The notes beneath the pieces were generated by a model that saw only the letters and a program-made list of their open reading frames with translations, ran no database searches and was not told the origin of the DNA. Of a stretch of DNA of 8,205 nt, positions 1 to 5,761 are shown one piece after another. How positions within the stretch are numbered: position 1 is the stretch's first letter; each line of letters opens with the position of its first letter. The stretch is from Archangiaceae bacterium (GTDB lineage Bacteria; Myxococcota; Myxococcia; Myxococcales; Myxococcaceae), in contig JAHFDQ010000261.1 of the NCBI GenBank assembly GCA_023248915.1, forward strand, positions 1-8,205, in the 5' to 3' direction. The translations under genes were made by a program, and so were the position numbers.

Positions 1-936
1 GTCGGGGGTGAGGGCGCCGGAGGAGGCCGTGAGGGTGTAGCCCGTGCCCACCTTGTCGATGGCGAGGTTGGAGAAGGTGGCAATGCCGGCGACGGCGCTC
101 TTCGGGTTGGTGCCGGAGAGGACGCCGGTGCCTGGAGGGTTGGTGCCTATCGCGAGGGTAATGCTGGCGGAAGACGACGTCACCGTGTTGCCCAGCGAGT
201 CCTGCACCGTCACCTGGACGGCGGGGGTAATGGATGCGCCGGCGCCGGTGTTGGACGGCTGGACAGTGAATTTCAACTGCGAGGCGGCGCCAGCCGTAAT
301 GTTGAAGTTGGCGCTGGTGGCGGCGGTGAGGGCGCCCGAGGTGGCGCTGAGGCTGTATGCGAGGGCGGCCTTGTTGAGGGAAATGTTGGAGAAGGTGGCG
401 ATGCCGGACACGGCGGACTTCGGGTTGGTGCCGGAGAGGGTGCTGCCGCCCGGGTTAGCGCTGAAACCGAGGGTGATGCTGGCGCTGGACGACGTCACTG
501 TGTTGCCGCCGGCGTCCTGCACCGCTACCTGAATGGCGGGGGCTACGGACGCGCCGGCAACGGTGTTGGACGGCTGGACGGTGAAGCCCAGCTTGGAGGC
601 TGGCCCCAGGGTGATGTTGAACGTGTTGGTGGTGGCGTTGGTGGTGCCGGCGGAGGAAGCGACGAGCGTGTAGCCGGTGCCAATCTTGTCGATGGAGATG
701 CCGGGGAATGTCGCGATCCCGGCGACAGCGCTGACCGTAGTCGTCCCCGAAAGCGTGCCGGTCCCGGGAGGATTGGTGCCGATGGCGAGCGTCACCGAAG
801 CCGTCGAGGTGGTTACGGTGTTGCCCTGGGCGTCCTTTAGGGCCACCTGCACCGAGGGCGAAATCGACGCGGCGGCCACCGTGTTCGTCGGCTGCGTCAC
901 GATGGAGAGCTGCGTCGGCGGCCCGAAGATCGAGAA
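1..936 (-). repeat. Tandem in-gene repeats of about 315 bp coding for Ig-like modules
   Basis: Three successive units begin near 918 (residue 322), 603 (residue 427) and 288 (residue 532), reading down the minus strand. The spacing is 105 codons each time, and the third unit is cut by the window edge. Similarity extends to the DNA: the 22 bases at 100-121 and at 418-439 are identical, and a block around 68-85 closely matches one around 387-404. Unit 3 has one extra residue in the NPPGTG loop compared with unit 2 (NPGGST). This suggests amplification of one module inside the gene, and the array may continue outside the window. Confidence 0.85.
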
Positions 937-1881
937 GTTGACGCCCGTGATGTCGGCGGCGACCACCGTCACGGTTCGGCTCGCCGGCGAGAACGTGTAC
1001 CCCGCCTTGCTGGGGGTGATGGTGTACGTCCCGGCGATGGTGCCTGTGAAGATGAAGTTGCCGGAAGCGTCGGCGCTCACCGACCCCGAACCGGCGCCGC
1101 TCAGGGTGAGCGTCGTGCCAGTGCCGATGACGCTCGGGGAGACGTTCCCGAGAATATTCGGAGGCGTCAGCACTTCGACGATCGCGAGGTTGAACTGATC
1201 GGCAGTCGGCGCGGTGTCGTTGATCGTCACCGACGTGCCGGAATTGGGAGTCACGGCGTTCTGTCGCTGGACCCAGCAGGTGTCGCCCGACGACGACAGG
1301 GTCTGGTGGATCATCGTCTGGGTGGGCCCCACGGTACGCGCGATATCCCAGTCCCAGTCGTGCCCGACCCCGAGGACCCACGAACCCGCGCGGGTCGTGG
1401 TCAGGGAAGCCGTCGGAGCTCCCCCAGGCGAGCTCGCGGAAACGTTGGCCCCTATTGCTCCTGCGCCGTTCGTGCCGGTTCGGTCGACCCCGGAGAAGGT
1501 CACCACCGTCACGTTGAAGCACAGTGCAACTCCCATCGTTGCCGTCACGTTCACATTGGAGAGGGTGCTGGCGGCGAAGGCACGCCAGATTTCGGCGTCG
1601 CCGTACTCCGCGTTGGCTCGTCGAATTCGAACCCAGGTCAGCCCCGCCCCGGTCACGCTCGAAACCGTCACCTGGGTCGGTGGATTGGTGCTGCCGTCGT
1701 TGTCCGCGGAAATGAAGGCCAGCAAGAGCTCGTTGGCCGAGGTCGTCGTGAAGTTGCTGGTCGTGAGCGAGCTCGTCGAACAGGCCGCGTTGCTGTCGCC
1801 CCACGCGGTCTTGTCGATCGCCAGGGCCGCCCACGCCTGACCCGCGACCAGAGACAGCGCAACCGTTAACGTTAGCCGCAC
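1..1881 (-). CDS. Exported multidomain protein with tandem Ig-like repeats (3' end beyond the window)
   Basis: This frame is open for 627 codons from a GTG at 1881 to the window edge and has no stop, so the C-terminus is missing. The start is fixed by a Shine-Dalgarno AAAGGGAG at 1888-1895, six bases upstream. Residues 1-18 look like a Sec signal peptide (MRLTLTVALSLVAGQAWA, probable cleavage after AWA). Residues 24-240 form a Ser/Thr/Asn-rich, probably beta-sandwich domain that I cannot name. Residues 243-321 resemble the carboxypeptidase regulatory-like (prealbumin-type) fold, with LTLSGAGSGSV, DASGNFIF, GTYTITPSKAGYTFSP and ITGVNFS. Three Ig-like repeats begin at residues 322, 427 and 532. 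Each carries QP(S/T)N, a QD/KD-GNTVT turn, LSGT, a GIATF strand and a final FNIT strand. Known relatives of such modules are cell-surface or secreted adhesion and scaffold proteins. No enzyme motif or membrane anchor is visible. The function is unknown; surface location is an inference. Confidence 0.85.
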   Translation of the reverse strand, partial: MRLTLTVALSLVAGQAWAALAIDKTAWGDSNAACSTSSLTTSNFTTTSANELLLAFISADNDGSTNPPTQVTVSSVTGAGLTWVRIRRANAEYGDAEIWRAFAASTLSNVNVTATMGVALCFNVTVVTFSGVDRTGTNGAGAIGANVSASSPGGAPTASLTTTRAGSWVLGVGHDWDWDIARTVGPTQTMIHQTLSSSGDTCWVQRQNAVTPNSGTSVTINDTAPTADQFNLAIVEVLTPPNILGNVSPSVIGTGTTLTLSGAGSGSVSADASGNFIFTGTIAGTYTITPSKAGYTFSPASRTVTVVAADITGVNFSIFGPPTQLSIVTQPTNTVAAASISPSVQVALKDAQGNTVTTSTASVTLAIGTNPPGTGTLSGTTTVSAVAGIATFPGISIDKIGTGYTLVASSAGTTNATTNTFNITLGPASKLGFTVQPSNTVAGASVAPAIQVAVQDAGGNTVTSSSASITLGFSANPGGSTLSGTNPKSAVSGIATFSNISLNKAALAYSLSATSGALTAATSANFNITAGAASQLKFTVQPSNTGAGASITPAVQVTVQDSLGNTVTSSSASITLAIGTNPPGTGVLSGTNPKSAVAGIATFSNLAIDKVGTGYTLTASSGALTPD

Positions 1882-2067
1882 CGTGCGCTCCCTTTGGGAT
1901 TGGCTCGACGATCGAGGTCCGGCCGACACGCAATGGTACCGCCTGGCGATGCCTACTCTCAACGATTCATGAGCGACGCCGGTGTGCGCCGGCCACACTC
2001 TTCCGCACGTTCGCACACCTGCCCAACTGGCTCGCTCCAGCTGACGCAAGTCAGGTAGCTTCGGCCA
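1882..2067. promoter_or_regulatory. Divergent promoter region between the Ig-repeat gene and the thioesterase gene
   Basis: This 186-bp non-coding spacer lies between two divergent genes and must hold at least one promoter in each direction. I see no convincing -35/-10 pair. A dyad CTCGA-CGA-TCGAG lies at 1904-1916, just behind the Shine-Dalgarno of the minus-strand gene. A looser GTGTG/CACAC dyad lies at 1982-1998. The 13-mer CGTTCGCACACCT at 2008-2020 recurs exactly at 5167-5179. Only a weak AGGT (2053-2056) precedes the thioesterase ATG. Confidence 0.5.
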
Positions 2068-2508
2068 ATGGAAAAGTCCGAGCTCGCGTCCCGCTTCAAT
2101 CCCCAGGTGGCGGACGCCCTGCGCGAGTACACTCGCAGTTCGCCCTTCGCCGGCCAGCTCGGAATCGAGATTGTCTCCTCGTCACCGGGCCGGCTCACCT
2201 GCCAGCTCATTGTCGAGGAACGGCACCACTCAGGTGTGGGCGCGGTGCACGGCGGCGTCATCGTGTCGCTCATCGACCACGCCATGTCGCTCGCCGTTTA
2301 CCCGCTGGTCGAGATCGGCAAGTGGGTCGCGACGCTCGAGTTCAAGGTCAGCTACCTCGAGGCGGTGCGCGAGGGGACGATGGTCGCCGAGGCCGAGGTG
2401 CTGTCCCTGAAGAAGCGGGTCGGCACGGTGCGGGTCGAGGTCAAGAACGGAGACGCCCTGGCCGCCACGGCGATCGGGACCGTCTACATTCGCGAGAAGC
2501 CGAGCTGA
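2068..2508 (+). CDS. PaaI-family hotdog-fold thioesterase
   Basis: This 146-residue protein has the usual length of single-domain hotdog thioesterases. Residues 54-75 carry the family signature HSGVGAVHGGVIVSLIDHAM. In it the HGG (61-63) starts the long central helix, and D70 is in the position of the acidic catalytic residue of PaaI/4-hydroxybenzoyl-CoA thioesterase relatives. The strand LEFKVSYLEAVREG (90-103) matches the family's substrate-pocket strand. It is expected to hydrolyse an acyl- or aryl-CoA thioester in the cytoplasm. The exact substrate cannot be read from the sequence, and neighbouring genes do not point to phenylacetate catabolism, so no symbol is given. The ATG at 2068 is chosen because it gives the full-length domain with a short N-terminal helix, although its ribosome site is weak. 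The gene stands alone and converges on the YkgJ-type gene. Confidence 0.9.
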   Translation: MEKSELASRFNPQVADALREYTRSSPFAGQLGIEIVSSSPGRLTCQLIVEERHHSGVGAVHGGVIVSLIDHAMSLAVYPLVEIGKWVATLEFKVSYLEAVREGTMVAEAEVLSLKKRVGTVRVEVKNGDALAATAIGTVYIREKPS

Positions 2509-2515
2509 ACGAGTT

Positions 2516-2533
2516 GCGCCGGCCAGCCGGTGC
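2516..2533. terminator. GC-rich hairpin between convergent genes, possible bidirectional terminator
   Basis: GCGCCGG at 2516-2522 and CCGGTGC at 2527-2533 can pair over seven positions (one G-U) around a CCAG loop. The hairpin sits 7 bases after the thioesterase stop and 5 bases beyond the stop of the convergent YkgJ-type gene, where a shared terminator would be expected. Neither side has a T-run, so it is not a classical intrinsic terminator. Confidence 0.35.
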
Positions 2534-2538
2534 GGGCG

Positions 2539-3063
2539 TCAGCGCTTCGGCCTGGATTCGGTGAGCGCCCAGGGATTCGTCGCGCCGCTTCCCGGCTCGG
2601 GAGGCGGAAGCGCCGCCAATTCGAGCATGCGGCGCGGGCCAGTCACCTCGGGCCAGGCTTGCTGGTTGGCCTTCTCGAGGCGCCGCAAGAGCCGCTGCAC
2701 CTCGTCACCCGGTTCTCGGGAGGGGCCCGAGCGGCGCGCGCAGAAGTAGGTCCGGCAGCCGAAGGCCCGGTCGGCGTAGGCCGCGCAGCGCTTGCCGCTC
2801 TCGTCGAGGAAGGGGCAGCCCCCGTCGGGCCTCGGCGGCGGCACCGGGCCGCGCGCCAGCAGCAGGCGCCACTCGGAAGGCCACAGCCAGGGCTCGCGGT
2901 TTCGCGCGGTCAACTGGCAGCACTCTCCCGAGGCGAGGCAGGAGAAGGCGGAATAGGCCGCGCCGGCGAGGCGGTAGATGGCGCGGGTCTCGGCCAGCGC
3001 CGCGCGTTCGCTCGTCCTCTGAGGCTCCGGGCCGTCGTCCGCGTCAGGAGTTTCGCGGCGCAT
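2539..3063 (-). CDS. YkgJ/UPF0153-type cysteine-cluster protein
   Basis: This 174-residue protein has seven cysteines, at positions 42, 48, 49, 83, 93, 103 and 108. They fall in the pattern SCLASGECC, then GCPFLD, then KRCAAY, then GCRTYFC. This is the arrangement of the YkgJ/CxxCxxCC family, annotated as putative zinc- or iron-chelating proteins. The bound metal and the biochemical role are not established for the family. The region WLWPSEWRLL between the cysteine groups is also typical. The N-terminal 20 residues are charged and probably disordered, and the C-terminus is Pro/Gly-rich. No signal peptide or membrane segment is seen, so it is probably cytoplasmic. The ATG at 3063 lies only three bases after the stop of the RlmI-type gene, so it is almost certainly translated from the same message. 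Confidence 0.88.
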   Translation of the reverse strand: MRRETPDADDGPEPQRTSERAALAETRAIYRLAGAAYSAFSCLASGECCQLTARNREPWLWPSEWRLLLARGPVPPPRPDGGCPFLDESGKRCAAYADRAFGCRTYFCARRSGPSREPGDEVQRLLRRLEKANQQAWPEVTGPRRMLELAALPPPEPGSGATNPWALTESRPKR

Positions 3064-3066
3064 TTC

Positions 3067-4347
3067 CTACAGCGCCCGGAGGACGAAGCACTTCAGGTAC
3101 CGGGTCTCGCGAAGCCCCAGGAGCACCGGGTGGTCGCGGCCCGCGCCGCGCTTCTCGACCACCTGCACCTTGCGCTTCGCGTCGGCGGCGGCCGAGTCGA
3201 GCATCTCTTCGAAGCGTTCATCGTTGACGTGGTACGTGCACGACGCCGTCACCAGGTAGCCGCCCGGGCGCAGCAACTGCATCGCCCGCAGGTTGATTTC
3301 CTTGTACCCGCGCAGCGCCGCCGGGACCGCGTCCTTGTTCTTCGCGAACGACGGCGGGTCGAGCACGATGGTGTCGAAGCGCCGCCCCTCGTCCACCGCG
3401 TCGCGGAGGAAGTCGAAGGCGTTGGCCGCGACGACGTCGACGTTGCCGAGTTGGTTGGCCTGGGCGTTGGCGCGCAGCTGCGCGGCGGCGGGCTCGGAGA
3501 TCTCGACCGCGGTGACCTTGCTCGAGCGCGTGGCCAACTGGAGTGAGAAACCGCCGACGTAGGCGAAGCAGTCGAGCGCTTCACCCGTGGCGTACCCGGC
3601 GCTCATCACGTGGTTCTCGCGCTGGTCGAGGAACGCGCCGGTCTTCTGGCCGCCGAGCAGGTCGGCCCTCATCATCACCAGCCCTTCCGCGTAGCTGACG
3701 GTCTCGGGCACCTGGCCGCGCAGCACGCCCTTCTCGGGGGCCAGCCCTTCCAGCGCGCGGACTCCGACGTCCGACCGGTTCACCAGCCCCTTGCAGCCGA
3801 AGTGCTCGACCAGCAGGTCGGCGAGCATTTCCTTCCGCTCTTCGGTGCCCTTCACCAGGAACTGAGCCGACAGGTAGTCGCCGTAGCGGTCGACCACCAG
3901 CCCCGGCAAGAGGTCGGCCTCACCGTGGATGACCCGATAGGTGGTTTCTCCGGGCAGCGCCCGCCGGCGCAGGGCGTCGGCGGCGGCGATGCGCGCCTGG
4001 AAGAAGGCTCGGTCCACCGGGACGTCGTCGAAGGTCAGCCAGCGGAGCGAGATCTTCGATTCCTTCGAGTAGAGCGCCTGGCCCATGAACCAGCCGCGCC
4101 CGTCCAGCACGCGGACCACCTCGCCGCCCTTCAGGTCGGGTTCGCCCTCGACGTCCGAGCGGTAAATCCACGGGTGGCCATGCTGCCAGCGGTCGGTGCC
4201 TTTCCGCGTCAGGCGGACCTCGGGGGCGCTCCCTTGCGGTGAGGGCCGGCGCGCCGCGGGCGAACCGGCGCGAGCGTGTCTTTGGGGCTTCAGAACGGCA
4301 CCACTTCGGCGACTACCACCTGGCCGTGCTCGTCCCGAACCCGGCAA
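3067..4347 (-). CDS. rlmI: RlmI-type 23S rRNA (cytosine-C5) methyltransferase, PUA plus SAM domains
   Basis: This is a SAM-dependent methyltransferase of the RlmI family, which in E. coli makes m5C1962 in 23S rRNA. Numbering from a TTG at 4347, a PUA-like domain begins at VRLTRKG (44-50). The conserved GQKTGAFLDQREN is at 233-245, SAM motif I DCFAYVGGFS at 259-268, the LDPPSF motif at 329-334 and TASCTYH with candidate catalytic Cys370 near the end. From V44 to the stop is 383 residues, close to the family's usual 390 or so. No ATG, GTG or TTG lies close to V44. The TTG at 4347 is the nearest legal start, but it has no ribosome site and adds about 43 unconserved residues. AAGGGAG at 4229-4235 suggests that translation really begins near 4210-4218. 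Stop and family are sure; the start is not. It overlaps or follows the hydrolase gene and is followed at three bases by the YkgJ-type gene. Confidence 0.85.
   Translation of the reverse strand: MPGSGRARPGGSRRSGAVLKPQRHARAGSPAARRPSPQGSAPEVRLTRKGTDRWQHGHPWIYRSDVEGEPDLKGGEVVRVLDGRGWFMGQALYSKESKISLRWLTFDDVPVDRAFFQARIAAADALRRRALPGETTYRVIHGEADLLPGLVVDRYGDYLSAQFLVKGTEERKEMLADLLVEHFGCKGLVNRSDVGVRALEGLAPEKGVLRGQVPETVSYAEGLVMMRADLLGGQKTGAFLDQRENHVMSAGYATGEALDCFAYVGGFSLQLATRSSKVTAVEISEPAAAQLRANAQANQLGNVDVVAANAFDFLRDAVDEGRRFDTIVLDPPSFAKNKDAVPAALRGYKEINLRAMQLLRPGGYLVTASCTYHVNDERFEEMLDSAAADAKRKVQVVEKRGAGRDHPVLLGLRETRYLKCFVLRAL
4229..4235 (-). promoter_or_regulatory. Shine-Dalgarno-like site before the conserved start of the RlmI-type gene
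   Basis: AAGGGAG (minus strand) lies 10 bases before a GTC codon at 4216-4218 and 16 bases before a CTG at 4210-4212. A second short GAGG at 4217-4220 lies four bases before that CTG. The decamer AAGGGAGCGC is identical to the site in front of the GTG start at 1881. Its place argues for initiation near the conserved VRLTRKG sequence and not at the distant TTG at 4347. Confidence 0.4.
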
Positions 4348-5153
4348 GCCGCGATGGCCGGGTCGTGCTCGAAGAAGAGAATCGACCCGTCCTCGACCGC
4401 CTGGGCGAGCACCATCTTCTTCTCTTCGATGGTGGTGAGCGGGTACAGGTCGTACGCCATCGTCCAGGGCACGCGCAGGTGCGAGCTGGTGGGCACCAGG
4501 TCGCCGCAGAAGACCAGCGACTGGTCGCCGTCCTCGACTCGCACCAATTGCAGGCCCACGGTGTGCCCTTCCGAGACGAACAGCTCGATTCCCGCGTACA
4601 GCTCGGTGGCCCCCTCGAGCAGGTGCAGCCTGCCCGAGCGCTCGAGCAGCTCGTAGTTCTCTTTGCGGAACGAGCCCGCGTCCTTCTCTGAAGGTTGGTG
4701 CGCCCACTTCCACGCCCGGCGCTGCACGTGGTGGGTGGCGTTGGGGAAGGACAGCACCAGCTCTCCGCCCTCCAGGCGGGTGGTGCCGCCGGCGTGGTCG
4801 AAGTGCAGGTGGGTGAGCACCACGTCGGTGATGTCGCCGCGCCCGATTCCGACGCGGGCCAGCTCGCGGTCGAGGTCGAAGCGCGACTTGTCGATGCCGT
4901 ACATCTCGCGGTGCTTGCCGTCCCAGACGTCGCCCATGCCGTCGTCCACCAGAACCTTGCGCTGGCCGTCGTCGATGAGCAGGCAGCGCGCAGCCAGGAC
5001 GATGCGGTTGCGCTCGTCGGGCGGCTGGCGCCGTTCCCAGAGCGGCTTCGGCACCACCCCGAACATGGCCCCGCCGTCGAGGGCGAAGAGGCCGTCGCGT
5101 ACCTCGTGGAGCGTGAACCGGCCCAGGGACAGGGACATGGCAGGGCTCGGCAT
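4290..5153 (-). CDS. MBL-fold metallo-hydrolase
   Basis: This 287-residue metallo-beta-lactamase-fold hydrolase is counted from the ATG at 5153. The metal-binding signature THLHFDHAGG lies at 114-123, giving ligands H115, H117, D119 and H120. Further expected ligands are H197 in SEGHTVG, D218 in VFCGDLVP and H263 in FEHDP. This complete set fits a two-zinc site. The general layout (ILVDDGMGD before the motif, PNATHHVQRRAW after it) is that of the large family holding lactonases, alkylsulfatase-like and uncharacterised hydrolases. The substrate cannot be assigned. No signal peptide is seen, so it is probably cytoplasmic. Other starts are the ATG at 5138 and a GTG at 5210; none has a clear ribosome site. 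I prefer 5153 because homology-like sequence begins at MSLSLGRF just inside it. It is probably the first gene of an operon with the two genes downstream. Confidence 0.88.
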   Translation of the reverse strand: MPSPAMSLSLGRFTLHEVRDGLFALDGGAMFGVVPKPLWERRQPPDERNRIVLAARCLLIDDGQRKVLVDDGMGDVWDGKHREMYGIDKSRFDLDRELARVGIGRGDITDVVLTHLHFDHAGGTTRLEGGELVLSFPNATHHVQRRAWKWAHQPSEKDAGSFRKENYELLERSGRLHLLEGATELYAGIELFVSEGHTVGLQLVRVEDGDQSLVFCGDLVPTSSHLRVPWTMAYDLYPLTTIEEKKMVLAQAVEDGSILFFEHDPAIAACRVRDEHGQVVVAEVVPF

Positions 5154-5215
5154 AACCCGAACCGGCCGTTCGCACACCTCCCGTTCGATTTCGACCGTCC
5201 GGCCGGTCACGGCCC
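5154..5215. promoter_or_regulatory. Short divergent promoter region with an operator-like palindrome
   Basis: Only about 62 bp separate the hydrolase gene (minus) from the tail-anchored protein gene (plus). Within them lies the 16-bp near-palindrome GACCGTCCGGCCGGTC at 5193-5208, with one mismatched pair (5198/5203). There are also two direct CGTTCG hexamers 15 bp apart at 5167-5172 and 5182-5187. No clear sigma-70 promoter is visible. The spacing would let one DNA-binding protein control both genes. Confidence 0.4.
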
Positions 5216-5746
5216 GTGCGCCCGGCGGTGTATGAAGTGGGCGTGCGCTACGAGCTACTGCTTCAGGCCGCCGAACCGGGTTCGCCTTACGACGTCGCGA
5301 AGGTGGACGCGGCGCTTTTGGCCCGGGGCGTGGCCGGGGCGCCCTCGGCGCGCCGGTGGGCGTTGAAGCACGGCGAGGTCGAGGTCGGTCAGGTGGTCGA
5401 GGGCGGGCGAACGGTGGCGACCGAGCTCAAGGTGCCGCTGTCCGACCGGCTCGACCTCGTTCGCGAGCTGGTGGTTGCGGCGTCGGCACTCGCCGGCGAG
5501 GTTGGGGTGATGCTGTGCGACCCGCAGTTGGCGAGGGCGGTGGCCGCGCGCGACGAGGGGCTGGTCGCGGACCAGTTCCTGCGCACCGCCAAGTACGCCG
5601 GCGAGATGATGGGCGTGTCCGAGGCGGTGGCGGCCAGCTACTCGACCGAGGACGTCGGGGCGCTGAAGCCCGGCACCAAGGTGCTGCTCGGCCTCATCGC
5701 CGTCCTGGTCGTGATGTACCTGGTGGTGGACCGGCTGTTGCCTTAG
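5216..5746 (+). CDS. Unrecognised protein with a single C-terminal membrane segment (tail-anchored)
   Basis: I do not recognise this 176-residue protein. Residues 10-150 form a soluble region rich in Val, Ala, Leu, Asp and Glu, starting VRYELLLQAAEPGSPYDVAKVDAALL. It contains LSDRLDLVRELVVAASALAGEVGVMLCDPQLA and DQFLRTAKYAGEMMGVSEAV as long, probably helical stretches. Residues 155-172 (KVLLGLIAVLVVMYLVVD) are strongly hydrophobic and only four residues from the C-terminus. There is no N-terminal signal, so the predicted topology is a cytoplasmic domain tail-anchored in the inner membrane. The start is uncertain: GTG codons at 5216, 5228, 5237 and 5243 are all in frame with no strong ribosome site, and the later ones bring the start nearer to RYELLLQ. 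Codon use matches its neighbours. It diverges from the hydrolase operon and its stop is 15 bases from the end of the convergent RlmK-type gene. Confidence 0.75.
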   Translation: MRPAVYEVGVRYELLLQAAEPGSPYDVAKVDAALLARGVAGAPSARRWALKHGEVEVGQVVEGGRTVATELKVPLSDRLDLVRELVVAASALAGEVGVMLCDPQLARAVAARDEGLVADQFLRTAKYAGEMMGVSEAVAASYSTEDVGALKPGTKVLLGLIAVLVVMYLVVDRLLP

Positions 5747-5761
5747 GGGGTGCGGGGCCGG

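Noticed and set aside
1..936. A CRISPR array or satellite repeat
   Set aside because: The units are about 315 bp, stay in a single reading frame and code Ig-like modules.
455..1933. A 492-codon Arg/His/Gln-rich frame on the minus strand within the Ig-repeat gene
   Set aside because: It is a neighbouring frame of the same strand. The frame starting at GTG 1881 has a signal peptide, regular repeats and a good ribosome site.
2530..3546. A 338-codon open frame on the plus strand
   Set aside because: It is antisense to the YkgJ-type and RlmI-type genes, which have full sets of conserved residues; this frame has none.
4348..5175. Upstream extension of the RlmI-type frame to a GTG at 5175, giving a 702-residue protein
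   Set aside because: The extra part is out of frame with, and fully overlaps, the well-supported MBL-fold hydrolase. It is Arg/Pro/Ala-rich without motifs.
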